A stretch of 64,000 nucleotides of DNA from Robertmurraya korlensis NBRC 107688 (GCF_001591645.1 NZ_BCVH01000005.1:62001-126000); one strand, 5' to 3'. Shown: positions 27,571-36,491, counted from the first letter of the stretch. The notes: generated from the letters alone by a model not told the origin. Numbers and translations are program-made.

Positions 27571-27947
27571 CCTTTTAAAAACAAAGATCCCCACTCAATG
27601 AATGAGCAGGGCACAATGTAAGCAAGTAAATCAAATGGTAAACAAAGTGTATCACATAATCACGAATTCACCTAATAGTGATAAAAAAGCTCTCTTTTTT
27701 TCTGGAATCAACTTAACTATTCTCTTTTTTTTATTATCATAACAGAATTAAACAAATGACCTTTGTGTCCGAAATGTTAAAAATCAAAAATAAACAAAGA
27801 TAATTACCTGTTTTTATGTTGATTACATCAAGGTAGGGGAGTAAGATAAAGGTATAGAAAATAAATAGGAAAGGTTTATTGAAAACCCTTTCTTATTTCA
27901 AAAATCATTTGTGAAATAGTGAACAAATGTTGAAGGAGGAAGAAGAG
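27571..27947 (+). promoter_or_regulatory. gene-free stretch: leader of the alcohol dehydrogenase
   Basis: There is no gene here. TTGATT (27819-27824), 17 bases and TAAGAT (27842-27847) may be a weak promoter. A hairpin AAATAGGAAAGG / CCTTTCTTATTT (27863-27874 and 27887-27898) follows, without a T run. TTGTGAA-ATAG-TGAACAA (27909-27926) resembles a Rex operator, with two mismatches in the right arm. It lies shortly before the ribosome site. The rest is AT-rich and unremarkable. Confidence 0.4.
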
Positions 27948-29120
27948 ATGAGCAATGCACGTGTGTATTATGTGCCAAGTACAAACCTAATGGGCAAAGG
28001 GTGTTTAAAAGAACTACCAGCACTTGTAAAGGAATTGGGTCAAAAGAAGGCGTTAGTTGTAACGGATAAATTTTTGAATCAATCGGGTCTAGCAGGAAAG
28101 GTTCTTGCGGAACTAGATACAATTGAGCTAGAATACGTGATCTTTGATGATGTAAAACCAAATCCTACGGTCCAAAATGTGTATGAGGGAGTTGAAGTGT
28201 TTAAGGAAAACGCGTGTGACTTCATCGTATCGATTGGTGGAGGATCTCCTCAGGATGCTGCTAAAGCAATTGGCCTTTATGTAACAAATGGAGGAGACTT
28301 ACGGAACTATGAGGGTGTTGGGAAGACAAAGAACAAATCGGTTCCGATTGTTGCTGTTAATACTACAGCAGGTACATCCAGTGAATTTACCATTAACTAC
28401 GTGATTACAGATACGGAACGAGAAGTGAAAATGGTTATGGTAGATAAAAACAGCTTAGTAACCATCTCAGTAAATGACCCAGAGCTTATGGTTGATAAAC
28501 CAGCTGATTTGACCGCAGCGACAGGGGTGGATGCACTAACCCACGCAATTGAAGCGATTGTGACTCCAGGTGCGTTCCCTGTCACGGATGCAACTGCATT
28601 AGCTGCTGTCGAAATCATCTTTAACTACTTGCCTCGTGCCGTAAAAGATGGGCATGATATTGAAGCTCGTGAGCAAATGACATACGTGATGTTCTTAGCA
28701 GGTATTGCATTTAACAATGCAGGACTAGGCTTTGTTCATGCGATGGCGCATCAGCTTGGTGGTGTGTACGATCTTCCACATGGAGTATGTAACGCGATGC
28801 TTCTACCGATTGTTGAAAGAGAAAATGCGAAACGTGATCCGAAGAAATTCCGTTTAATTGCAAAAGCAGCAGGCATACAAGTAGAAAGAAAAACAGATGA
28901 AGAGTGTGCTGATGAAGTCATTGAAGCAATCAAAGCTCTTTGTAAGGAAGTTGGCATTCCAAGTACTCTTGCTGAATTAGGTGTAACAGAGGTAGATTTA
29001 GACAAACTAGCAACGAATGCCCTAGCCGATGCTTGTGCACCGGGTAATCCATTCCAGCCAACAAAAGAAGAAGTCATTGAAATGTTTAAAGAAATTGCAT
29101 CACCTGTTGTATTGAGCTAA
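27948..29120 (+). CDS. iron-containing (group III) alcohol dehydrogenase
   Basis: A 390-residue NAD(P)-dependent dehydrogenase. It shows the nucleotide motif GGGSPQDAAK, NTTAGTSSEFT, the NDPELMVDKPADLTAATGVDALTHAIEA block with metal ligands Asp and His, HAMAHQLGG and PHGVCNAMLLP with two more metal histidines. The closest families I recognise are Bacillus methanol/1,3-propanediol-type dehydrogenases and lactaldehyde reductase (FucO). Rhamnose breakdown yields L-lactaldehyde, so reduction to propanediol is a possible job, but the gene is separate from the rha operon. GGGSPHD is usual; here His is Gln. ATG 27948 follows AAGGAGGAAGA. Confidence 0.88.
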   Translation: MSNARVYYVPSTNLMGKGCLKELPALVKELGQKKALVVTDKFLNQSGLAGKVLAELDTIELEYVIFDDVKPNPTVQNVYEGVEVFKENACDFIVSIGGGSPQDAAKAIGLYVTNGGDLRNYEGVGKTKNKSVPIVAVNTTAGTSSEFTINYVITDTEREVKMVMVDKNSLVTISVNDPELMVDKPADLTAATGVDALTHAIEAIVTPGAFPVTDATALAAVEIIFNYLPRAVKDGHDIEAREQMTYVMFLAGIAFNNAGLGFVHAMAHQLGGVYDLPHGVCNAMLLPIVERENAKRDPKKFRLIAKAAGIQVERKTDEECADEVIEAIKALCKEVGIPSTLAELGVTEVDLDKLATNALADACAPGNPFQPTKEEVIEMFKEIASPVVLS

Positions 29121-29147
29121 TCTAAGAATTAATAGAATAAAAAGCAA

Positions 29148-29300
29148 TAAGGTGCCCACATGGGAGAATAGGGAATGAAGTGAAAGTCTTCAGCGGTCCC
29201 GCCACTGTAATGGGGAGCTTCAAAGATCATGCCACTGGGTGAAAATATTCGGGAAGGCCTTTGTAGCCATGAACCAGAGCCAGGAGACCTGCCTTATTGC
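29148..29300 (+). ncRNA. cobalamin riboswitch upstream of cobT
   Basis: The aptamer shows GGTGCC (29151-29156), AATAGGGAATGAAGTGAAA, CAGCGGTCCCGCCACTGTAA, GCCACTGGGTGAAAA, GGGAAGGC and the B12 box AGCCAGGAGACCTGCC (about 29278-29293), in the correct order. It is followed 25 bases on by a terminator, the standard arrangement for transcription attenuation: cobalamin binding favours the terminator and turns cobT down. Confidence 0.95.
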
Positions 29301-29321
29301 GAGCAAATACTAGATGATGGA

Positions 29322-29377
29322 AAAGTCTGTAGTTTATTCACTTTGCTGAATGAACTATGGGCTTTTTTATTTTTTTA
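29322..29377 (+). terminator. riboswitch-controlled terminator
   Basis: AAAGTC/GGCTTT and AGTTTATTCA / TGAATGAACT (29331-29340 and 29347-29356) form a two-part stem with a small internal loop, followed by a T-rich tract. It is the expression platform of the cobalamin riboswitch. Confidence 0.85.
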
Positions 29378-29394
29378 AAAAAGGAGAGAGAAGC

Positions 29395-30444
29395 ATGGAA
29401 TTATTACAACAGACAATGGATAAGATTACGGGGCTTGATCAGGAGATGATGGATAAGGCAAGAGTGAGGGTGGACAACTTAATTAAACCTACGAAAAGCT
29501 TAGGAAGATTAGAAGACTTAGCTGTACAGCTTGTTGGGATAACGAGACAACCCATTCCTAGTGTTGATCAAAAAGCCATTATTGTTATGGCGGCCGATCA
29601 TGGCGTCTTTGATGAGGGAATTACCAATTTTCCTCAATCGGTGACACTAGCTCAAACATTGAATTTTTCAAAGGGGTTAACAGGTGTATGCGTGCTTGGG
29701 AAAGTTTCAGGAGCAAACATTATACCAGTGGATATAGGAGTGAATGCTGATATTCCTCATGATGCAGGGGTTATTTTAAGAAAGGTTAAATATGGTACCG
29801 ATAATATGGCAAAGGGACCAGCAATGACAAGAGAAGAGGCAATCCAATCAGTAGAAGTTGGGATTGAGATAGCTAATCAGGAAATAGCAAAGGGTGTGCA
29901 GTTGCTCGGAACAGGAGAGATGGGTATTTGTAATACGACTCCGAGCACAGCCATATTATCAGTGATTGGTGGCTTCAAACCAGAAGACATTACCGGTAGA
30001 GGCGCTGGTGTCGGTGAGGGAGGCATTCAGCACAAGATAGAAGTAATCAAACAAGCGATAAGGGTAAACCAACCGAACCGTGAGGATGGGATTGATGTGT
30101 TGGCAAAGGTAGGGGGACTTGAAATAGGTGGGATGGCGGGTGTGATGCTTGCGGCAGCTGCCAATCGAGTGCCTGTTGTTGTCGATGGATATATATCAAC
30201 AGCGGCCGCTGTCATTGCTGCAACCCTTGAACCAAAGGTAAGGGAATTTCTCATTCCCTCTCATGCGTCTGCAGAACCTGGTGGAAAAAGAGGCAGTGAA
30301 CTGTTAGGGCTGAAACCGATGATTCATATGGATCTGTGTTTAGGCGAAGGATCGGGTGCTGCCCTTGTCTTTCCGATTGTTGAAGCAGCGTGTAGCATGA
30401 TGAAACATATGCCTACCTTCGCTGAGGCGGGGATGGAGATATAA
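29395..30444 (+). CDS. cobT: nicotinate-nucleotide--dimethylbenzimidazole phosphoribosyltransferase
   Basis: A 349-residue enzyme that makes alpha-ribazole phosphate for the lower ligand of cobalamin. It shows KPTKSLGRLEDLAVQL, MAADHGVFDEGITNFPQSVT, GEMGICNTTPSTAI, the glycine-rich GRGAGVGEGGIQHK and the C-terminal DLCLGEGSGAAL, whose glutamate is the catalytic base of the family. No other cobalamin genes are next to it, suggesting lower-ligand salvage or remodelling, or that the rest of the pathway is elsewhere. It is under the upstream cobalamin riboswitch. I start at ATG 29395 after AAGGAGAGAG; an upstream in-frame extension runs through the terminator. Confidence 0.95.
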   Translation: MELLQQTMDKITGLDQEMMDKARVRVDNLIKPTKSLGRLEDLAVQLVGITRQPIPSVDQKAIIVMAADHGVFDEGITNFPQSVTLAQTLNFSKGLTGVCVLGKVSGANIIPVDIGVNADIPHDAGVILRKVKYGTDNMAKGPAMTREEAIQSVEVGIEIANQEIAKGVQLLGTGEMGICNTTPSTAILSVIGGFKPEDITGRGAGVGEGGIQHKIEVIKQAIRVNQPNREDGIDVLAKVGGLEIGGMAGVMLAAAANRVPVVVDGYISTAAAVIAATLEPKVREFLIPSHASAEPGGKRGSELLGLKPMIHMDLCLGEGSGAALVFPIVEAACSMMKHMPTFAEAGMEI

Positions 30445-30451
30445 ATAGAAA

Positions 30452-30477
30452 AACTCCAGCCTAGATGGGCTGGAGTT
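30452..30477. terminator. bidirectional terminator between cobT and bceB
   Basis: Perfect stem AACTCCAGCC / GGCTGGAGTT (30452-30461 and 30468-30477). A-rich sequence on the left and ATA on the right mean it can work for both convergent genes. It overlaps the last codons of the minus-strand permease gene. Confidence 0.75.
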
Positions 30478-32428
30478 ATAGTGCGTTTCTAATCACCTTT
30501 TTATAATTAAGAAGCGAAAGGAAACCAAAGATAGAATATAGAGCTGTGTACAATAGCATAACGAGTGCCATCGGCGTCCAAAGCTCAGCACCGAAAAAGA
30601 ACCAGCCGGATTGAACCGCAAAATAGCTATGGGAAAGGCCAATGATTAAAGGAATCCCAAAGTTGAATACCTGTTTCCATCCGATTCCTCTCGTGAGGTC
30701 ACCTTGAGTGAAACCAAGCTTACGTAGAATCGTATAGTTGGACTTCTCATCTTCGCTTTCGTCCATTTGCTTGAAGTAAAGAATACACCCGGATGTAATT
30801 AGGAAGGTAAGCCCAAGGAAACCAACGATAAACATCATGAGGCCCATGAGCTGTTTCTGTTCTGTACTCATTTGAAGCTGTGAATCATTCATGTAATGGT
30901 CATCTTCATGGAAACCTAGCTGATTATAAAGATCATTTGCTTGTTGGATCATCTCTTCGTTCTTCATATCAATGCCGATAAAGACAGAAGATTCCCTCTG
31001 TACCTCTGGATCGAAATCTTGTTGAAGTTTAGAAAACAAGGTATCATCCACAATCGCAACAGGCTGACCGCCGTTCGTAAAATACCATGAAACAATAAAT
31101 TCATCTTTTAACCCCATATAATCAAGAGGAATGGATCCGGATTTACTGTGAAATTCAATGTTTCCGGTATCTTCAAGAGACATGAATTTGGATAGCATAT
31201 CACTATATCCTGTAAACAATGTTTCTGTTGGAGACACATTAATTCCAGGAACAGATTTTTCACTAACGACAGGCATCATCATACGAGTTAGATCCACATC
31301 CATTAATTCTCCATCCGATTGTATGATCGGTTTCAGATTGGCTTGAACCATCACAACATCAATAACGGTCTCTTCAAATGATAGATTCTCACTCTTTAAA
31401 GCATTCTTAAACGTTTGTGCATCTTCTTTATTTGCAAAACTGAAATCTTTAATCACATTATCTTCAGCTGTTTTTTCTGCTGAGTAATAGGAGATATAGC
31501 TTAACGATAATAAACCAATGGCGAGTGCGGATACAGTAGTTACAATGGTTAGCAGTAACGAATTCGACTTCATACGAAACATGATGGAAGATAATGAGAG
31601 AACTTCCCTAATATTTAGGTACCCATCCTTCTTTTTGCGAATCACATTAAAAATAAAGCTTACCGATCCTTTGTAAAAGAAATAGGTGCCAATAATAACG
31701 GATGCTAAAATGACAACCATGGTGATGAATAGCTCAGTCATTTCTGTAATGTCACCGCTAAACAGTTTAGTGGAAACAAAATACCCAAAGGCAATCAGAA
31801 CGATACCGGCAATGCCCATAAGTATCTCCCATACAGATATTTTCTGTACCTTCGCCTCTGCAGAAGAGGTGACTCGAAATAAAGATAAAATCGTCTGTTT
31901 TCTTATAAAAAGAGCATTCATTCCAAGAATTAATAAGAAAATTAGTGTAAACACAATGAGTGTTTGTAGAAATGCTTGGCTTGAAAAATGTAAGGTAGTA
32001 ACTGCATTTACTCCTGTAATCTTCAGCAGGATCATCATGATTAATTTTGAGATCGAAAATCCTAGGAAAATACCAATGCCTAGCGACAAAAAGTAGAGAA
32101 GAGCATTTTCCATTCCAAGGATACGAAAAATCTTTCGTTTCGTCATACCAATCAGATGAAAGAGCCCAATTTCTTTACTACGTCTTTTGATAAATATCAT
32201 ATTAGCATACACGAGAAAGACCGTAACAATCCCAACCAATAGAACGGAAGCCGCTCGGATGGAAGCCCCACCTTTAATACTCCCTTTTGCTTCATCCATC
32301 GCTGGATCATATTGTAGGGTAACAAACGCGAAATAAAGAGAGACACTAAAAATCAAGGCAAATACATACAAATAATAATTTTTAATATTCTTTTTAAAGG
32401 ATCGAAGGATGAGTTGATTAATAGTCAT
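30476..32428 (-). CDS. bceB: BceB-type ABC transporter permease (antimicrobial-peptide resistance)
   Basis: A 650-residue FtsX-superfamily permease with ten predicted helices and one large extracellular domain of about 200 residues between helices 7 and 8 (roughly residues 310-510). That domain is the feature that lets BceB-type proteins bind peptide antibiotics and their lipid-cycle targets. It overlaps the ATPase gene by 11 bases. Lengths of all four proteins of this module (650, 253, 334, 230) nearly equal those I know for B. subtilis BceB, BceA, BceS and BceR. It should both detoxify and pass the signal to BceS. The specific drug (bacitracin or another) is not readable. Confidence 0.88.
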   Translation of the reverse strand: MTINQLILRSFKKNIKNYYLYVFALIFSVSLYFAFVTLQYDPAMDEAKGSIKGGASIRAASVLLVGIVTVFLVYANMIFIKRRSKEIGLFHLIGMTKRKIFRILGMENALLYFLSLGIGIFLGFSISKLIMMILLKITGVNAVTTLHFSSQAFLQTLIVFTLIFLLILGMNALFIRKQTILSLFRVTSSAEAKVQKISVWEILMGIAGIVLIAFGYFVSTKLFSGDITEMTELFITMVVILASVIIGTYFFYKGSVSFIFNVIRKKKDGYLNIREVLSLSSIMFRMKSNSLLLTIVTTVSALAIGLLSLSYISYYSAEKTAEDNVIKDFSFANKEDAQTFKNALKSENLSFEETVIDVVMVQANLKPIIQSDGELMDVDLTRMMMPVVSEKSVPGINVSPTETLFTGYSDMLSKFMSLEDTGNIEFHSKSGSIPLDYMGLKDEFIVSWYFTNGGQPVAIVDDTLFSKLQQDFDPEVQRESSVFIGIDMKNEEMIQQANDLYNQLGFHEDDHYMNDSQLQMSTEQKQLMGLMMFIVGFLGLTFLITSGCILYFKQMDESEDEKSNYTILRKLGFTQGDLTRGIGWKQVFNFGIPLIIGLSHSYFAVQSGWFFFGAELWTPMALVMLLYTALYSIFGFLSLLNYKKVIRNAL

Positions 32429-33179
32429 CTTGCACCCCGCCTAATACCCCTTGTGTTTTCATAATATCTTGGAAGAATGCTTGTCTGGTTTCATTCCCAC
32501 GATTTAACTGGGTATAGATTTGTCCGTCTCTAAGGAAGATCACTCTTGAGCAGTAACTGGCTGCCACAGGATCATGAGTAACCATTACAATGGTAGATTT
32601 GCGTTTTTGATTCAAGTGGCTAAGCTTATTTAATAGGTCTGACGCAGCCTTTGAATCAAGTGCACCCGTTGGTTCATCAGCAAAGATCAGACTTGGCTCA
32701 TGAATGAACGCACGGGCAGCGGATGTTCGTTGTTTCTGTCCTCCGGAAATTTCATTCGGGTACTTATTTTGAAGCTCTGCAATTCGGAGTTCATTGGCTA
32801 CTTCCGTGAATTTTTGGTCTGCTTCCTTTTTTGGTGTTTTCGTAATGGATAAAGGAAGCAAAATGTTTTCTTTAACCGTCAGTGTGTCGAGAAGATTGTA
32901 ATCCTGAAAAATAAATCCTAAGTTCTTTTGACGAAAGAGGGCCAATTCTTTGTCACGCATCTGTGTAATTTCCTTTCCCTCTACATAAATTGAACCTTGG
33001 CTTACATGGTCAATAGAAGACAGAACATTCAACAAAGTCGTTTTCCCCGACCCAGATGCGCCCATGATACTCACAAATTCTCCTTGCTCAATAAACATAT
33101 TGATTCCTTTTAAAACCTCTTGCTTATTAAATTTATTTCCATAGCTTTTGTGTATTTGTTTGGCTTCTAAAATATTCAT
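32418..33179 (-). CDS. bceA: BceA-type ABC transporter ATP-binding protein
   Basis: A 253-residue ATPase with Walker [10 protein letters not shown]-loop [12 protein letters not shown], signature ISGGQKQR, Walker [13 protein letters not shown] and H-loop MVTHDP. It energises the adjacent BceB permease; the genes overlap and are co-transcribed. The upstream region holds TATAAT (minus strand, 33214-33209) without a good -35, and a GTGACA-N4-TGTCAC operator, as expected for a promoter that depends on the response regulator. Confidence 0.92.
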   Translation of the reverse strand: MNILEAKQIHKSYGNKFNKQEVLKGINMFIEQGEFVSIMGASGSGKTTLLNVLSSIDHVSQGSIYVEGKEITQMRDKELALFRQKNLGFIFQDYNLLDTLTVKENILLPLSITKTPKKEADQKFTEVANELRIAELQNKYPNEISGGQKQRTSAARAFIHEPSLIFADEPTGALDSKAASDLLNKLSHLNQKRKSTIVMVTHDPVAASYCSRVIFLRDGQIYTQLNRGNETRQAFFQDIMKTQGVLGGVQDDY

Positions 33180-33267
33180 TTTTAGCGACTCCTTTCCTTA
33201 ATGACTTGATTATAAAATAAGTGGGGAGCTTCCTTCCTTCGATTCATCTAACAATTGGAACAGGCAT

Positions 33268-33283
33268 GTGACATTTTTGTCAC
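33268..33283 (-). promoter_or_regulatory. candidate BceR operator inside the bceS terminator-like hairpin
   Basis: GTGACA-TTTT-TGTCAC is the core of a perfect 15-bp stem AACAGGCATGTGACA / TGTCACATGCCTGTT (33259-33273 and 33278-33292). It spans the bceS stop codon and lies about 90 bases upstream of bceA. On the minus strand there is no T run, so a purely terminator role is doubtful. The identical core occurs before the other ABC operon (46628-46643). Confidence 0.6.
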
Positions 33284-34284
33284 ATGCCTGTTATTTTCAC
33301 AAATTCATTTCGAGTAGGCAAGGTGAGAGAAAAGGTTGTACCCACTCCAAGTGTGGACTGAACCGATAGCTGTATAAGTAGAGAATCAGCGGCTTTTTTC
33401 GCTAAATATAGACCCATTCCAGTGGCGGAGTGGTCTTGATGGGTCGAAGTGGATGTAAACCCTTTTTCAAAAATACGTGTCATATCCCGTGGGTCAATCC
33501 CACGCCCGAAGTCCTGTATGTCTATTATAATATGATCATTTTGTTTAAAGCTTTTTATGTAAATATCCGAATGGCTGCTGTATTTAACGGCATTAGTTAA
33601 TAGTTGACGAAGGATAAAAGCGATCCATTTCGCATCAGAAAGGATTTCTCGTTCGGAAAGATTGATATCAAAGCCAATGCCTTTTTGAATACACCAAGAT
33701 TGTAAGGTTTTAATCTCAGGAACAAGCAGCGTGTGAAGATCTATTTTTTCAATAAATAGGTCATTCTCAATAAAGTAAAGTCGCTTCTGGTGAAGCTGTT
33801 GGTCCAGTAATAAGTGTACTCGTAGCCATTCATTAGTCAGGCTTGCCTTTGTTTTTTCATCAGGAATTCTGTCAATCATAAGGTTCATGGCTGTTAAGGG
33901 TGTCTTTACCTCATGAATCCAGGCTAACAGCTGATCCTTTTCATCCTCTAATGACAGTTGATGGTGATTGGATTGATTTCTGAGCAATTCTGTTTGCTTA
34001 TAGACACTTTTTTCGATAATTTCCTCAAAGGGGCTCTCCGCATGGGGGATTTGAGCTAAGTCCAGGTTGTTCTCCCATTCATCAAGTCCTTTGAAAAAAC
34101 GAGTTTCCTTTTGATATCTTATGTAAAGGAAAATGGTAAATAAAAGAAAGGATAAAAATAGAATGTATAGGATGGGCTTGAGCGGGATTGTGGAATCGAG
34201 AAAAGCCACAAATACAATTAAGAGATGAATAACCAAGTAAAAGATAATCCAGCTACGGCGTTCCATTATGAATCGTTTGATCAT
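33280..34284 (-). CDS. bceS: BceS-type intramembrane-sensing histidine kinase
   Basis: A 334-residue kinase with two closely spaced N-terminal helices (about residues 13-31 and 37-53) and almost no extracellular loop, the hallmark of intramembrane-sensing kinases that rely on the ABC transporter for detection. The phospho-acceptor is the His of WIHEVKTPLTAMN. N-box (LRQLLTNAVKYS) and G-boxes (DFGRGI, GMGLYLAKK) are intact. It overlaps bceR by 4 bases. Confidence 0.9.
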   Translation of the reverse strand: MIKRFIMERRSWIIFYLVIHLLIVFVAFLDSTIPLKPILYILFLSFLLFTIFLYIRYQKETRFFKGLDEWENNLDLAQIPHAESPFEEIIEKSVYKQTELLRNQSNHHQLSLEDEKDQLLAWIHEVKTPLTAMNLMIDRIPDEKTKASLTNEWLRVHLLLDQQLHQKRLYFIENDLFIEKIDLHTLLVPEIKTLQSWCIQKGIGFDINLSEREILSDAKWIAFILRQLLTNAVKYSSHSDIYIKSFKQNDHIIIDIQDFGRGIDPRDMTRIFEKGFTSTSTHQDHSATGMGLYLAKKAADSLLIQLSVQSTLGVGTTFSLTLPTRNEFVKITGM

Positions 34285-34973
34285 GAGAAGAATCCCTCTT
34301 CAATGGCTATATAGCCCTGACCTACCTTTGTTTCTATATATTGGCCTAACTGGACCTCATCCAGTTTTTTACGTAATCGATTCACGTTCACCGTTAGTGT
34401 ATTATCACTGACAAACCGTTCATCATCCCAAAGGCTTTTAATGATAGTCTCGCGGCTCACAATCGCATTCTTTTTTTCGATTAATATTTTTAATATATAC
34501 ATTTCATTTTTAGTCAGCTCTATCGTTCCGTTGTTGTTTGTGACCGTATTTTTCTCATAATCCACCGTGGCGCCGCACCATGTCTTTAACTCGAATGTAT
34601 GATTGCTATAGTTGTAGACTCTACGAAGAATGGCTTGGATTTTTGCAATTAAGACGTCAAAATGAAACGGCTTTTGAACAAAATCGTCTGCACCTAGCTG
34701 CATGCTCATTACCATATCTGTCGGATGGTCACGTGAAGAGAGGAAGATGATTGGCACATTGGAGTGGGCACGAATCTGTCGGCACCAATGGAACCCATCA
34801 AATTTCGGTAGCTGAATATCAATAATGACGAGATCTGGTTTTACATTAGTAAACTGCTCAAGAACGAGCCCAAAGTCTTGGATCCCGTGAACTTCATAAG
34901 ACCACTGGGTAAGTCGATCTTTTATTTCATGAAAAAGACTAGAATCATCTTCAATTAGTAGAATCTTAAACAT
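34281..34973 (-). CDS. bceR: BceR-type OmpR-family response regulator
   Basis: A 230-residue regulator with a receiver domain (D52 in VIIDIQLPKFDG, switch lysine in FVQKPFHFD) and an OmpR winged helix (LTKNEMYILKILIEKK, then SDNTLTVNVNRLRKKL). I start at ATG 34973, giving MFKILLIEDD; the longer frame to 35111 adds a segment with no homology. A GGAGGTTGGTGA ribosome region precedes it. It should activate bceAB. Confidence 0.9.
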   Translation of the reverse strand: MFKILLIEDDSSLFHEIKDRLTQWSYEVHGIQDFGLVLEQFTNVKPDLVIIDIQLPKFDGFHWCRQIRAHSNVPIIFLSSRDHPTDMVMSMQLGADDFVQKPFHFDVLIAKIQAILRRVYNYSNHTFELKTWCGATVDYEKNTVTNNNGTIELTKNEMYILKILIEKKNAIVSRETIIKSLWDDERFVSDNTLTVNVNRLRKKLDEVQLGQYIETKVGQGYIAIEEGFFS

Positions 34974-35070
34974 ATCTGTCACCAACCTCCATCCTAATTG
35001 TAACGAAACCACAAACAAAAGAAAATTACATGTGTGTAAAAAAATAACAATTAGTGAAGTGCTCCTATCA

Positions 35071-35130
35071 AGTGTCCACCCTTCGTGGACAAAACTACTA
35101 ATTTTGTCCACGAAGGGTGTCAGACACCTT
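35071..35130. repeat. inverted-repeat element with GTGTCAGACACC tip (copy 1)
   Basis: CACCCTTCGTGGACAAAA and TTTTGTCCACGAAGGGTG (35077-35094 and 35102-35119) form a perfect 18-bp stem. It is followed by the palindrome GGTGTCAGACACC (35116-35128). It lies between the divergent bceR and diguanylate cyclase genes. A related element sits on the other side of the cyclase gene at 36417-36491. Confidence 0.75.
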
Positions 35131-35199
35131 AAAAATATAGTAGTATATATAACGGTGTGTAAGTGAGTTATATTATTAATTCAGGTGAGTGATACTTAA

Positions 35200-36399
35200 A
35201 TGGGCTTTTCTCTTGATATGAAAACTATATTCGTTATTTTGGTTACGGGCCATGTTTTTACGGTGTTCCTTATTAGTGCTTATTGGCGCGATCATCGGAC
35301 GGATAAGACGATAACGACTTTTTTCTTCGCGAAATGTGTACAGGCCCTTGCTTGGACAATATTGACATTACGGGGTGGCATCTCGGATGTGTTTACGATC
35401 TCAATTTCAAATACCCTATTGTTCTTAGGTACTTCTTTTGAAATGATTGCCCTTCTAAAACTGATGAATGTTTTTTCAAAAAAGCTTAAAACGGTCTATT
35501 CTATAATGACTATTTCAAACTTAGTTGCTTTTCATTTGGCTATTCTGTTCTTTAACACAGAAAGTAATCGAATTGCTATTGCTTCATTTGGTACTGCGAT
35601 GCTGATGTTATTACCGGTGTATCATTTGGTTTATAGACGAGAAACCTCTCGACTAAGAAGAATAATGGGGTTATTTTACTTGTTTTTAGCTTTGGCCTTG
35701 TTTGGCAGAGGGATTGTAACCCTTTTTTCTTCTTATAGCTGGAGTTTTTTTAATCCAGGATATTTTCAAACTTTATCTTTCATTGGCCTTTACCTTGTGA
35801 TGCTAATTGGAAACACAGGGTTTATTTTAATACTGAAGGAACAAGCCGATGAGGAATTGATACGGCTTGCGAGTTATGATGACCTGACCGGAGCATTGAA
35901 TCGTAGAGTGTTTTTCTCAGAAGCGGAGAAGTGTATATCCGCCTGTTTAAAGGATGAAAAGCCGATATCTCTACTCTTATTTGATATTGATCATTTTAAA
36001 AAGATAAATGATAAGTATGGACATGATGTAGGAGATCATGTACTACGTGAATTAAGCTCGAAGATTCATGAATACCTAGGAAAAGGGAATTACTTTAGTC
36101 GGTTTGGTGGAGATGAATTTGCTATTCTCCTACCAGAAACAGATGAGCAACAATCCATGAAGGTAGCACGGGAGATTGGTAAACGGATAGAAAAGGAATC
36201 TCTAATTGAATGGAATTTTTCATACACGTTAAGTATGGGGATACTTACGACTGTACCGACAATCGATACCGAACTAGAAATGATGTATATTGCCTGTGAT
36301 AAAGCTCTATATGAAGCAAAAAGAAATGGAAGAAATGGCGTTAGTAGAGGCTTTTTACATACAGAAGGGTTTGAAGATGACAAGCTTAGTCAAATGTAG
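35200..36399 (+). CDS. membrane-bound diguanylate cyclase (GGDEF)
   Basis: A 399-residue protein with about seven N-terminal helices (residues 5-215) and a C-terminal GGDEF domain that makes c-di-GMP from two GTP. The active site RFGGDEFAILLPE is intact, as are DDLTGALNRRVF and FDIDHFKKINDKYGHDVGD. The inhibitory I-site RxxD that normally lies just before the active site is missing (GKGN at that place), so product inhibition is unlikely. No EAL domain. A c-di-GMP riboswitch lies 4 kb downstream. The signal sensed by the membrane part is unknown. Confidence 0.92.
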   Translation: MGFSLDMKTIFVILVTGHVFTVFLISAYWRDHRTDKTITTFFFAKCVQALAWTILTLRGGISDVFTISISNTLLFLGTSFEMIALLKLMNVFSKKLKTVYSIMTISNLVAFHLAILFFNTESNRIAIASFGTAMLMLLPVYHLVYRRETSRLRRIMGLFYLFLALALFGRGIVTLFSSYSWSFFNPGYFQTLSFIGLYLVMLIGNTGFILILKEQADEELIRLASYDDLTGALNRRVFFSEAEKCISACLKDEKPISLLLFDIDHFKKINDKYGHDVGDHVLRELSSKIHEYLGKGNYFSRFGGDEFAILLPETDEQQSMKVAREIGKRIEKESLIEWNFSYTLSMGILTTVPTIDTELEMMYIACDKALYEAKRNGRNGVSRGFLHTEGFEDDKLSQM

Positions 36400-36416
36400 T
36401 CACCAAAGAGAGGATA

Positions 36417-36491
36417 TTGTCCACCCGACACGGACAAAATAGGCAAAAATGTCCACGGAGGGTGTCAGACACCCTCCGTGGACATTTTTTT
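36417..36491. terminator. terminator formed by inverted-repeat element (copy 2)
   Basis: GTCCACGGAGGGTGT / ACACCCTCCGTGGAC (36451-36465 and 36469-36483), a perfect 15-bp stem with CAG loop, followed by eight T on the plus strand. A second GTCCACCCGACACGGACAAAAT portion lies at 36419-36440. It shares GTGTCAGACACC with copy 1 and ends the cyclase transcript. Its left arm contains the end of the convergent flavoenzyme gene. Confidence 0.85.

Noticed and set aside
29350-29394. N-terminal extension of cobT
   Set aside because: It runs through the riboswitch terminator; ATG 29395 has AAGGAGAGAG and gives the family N-terminus.
31686-32096. 136-codon plus-strand frame inside bceB
   Set aside because: Antisense shadow of transmembrane-helix codons; bceB has clear family motifs and coupling with bceA.
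34974-35111. N-terminal extension of bceR
   Set aside because: The receiver domain begins at ATG 34973 (MFKILLIEDD). The extra frame is hydrophobic, has no homology and overlaps the inverted-repeat element.
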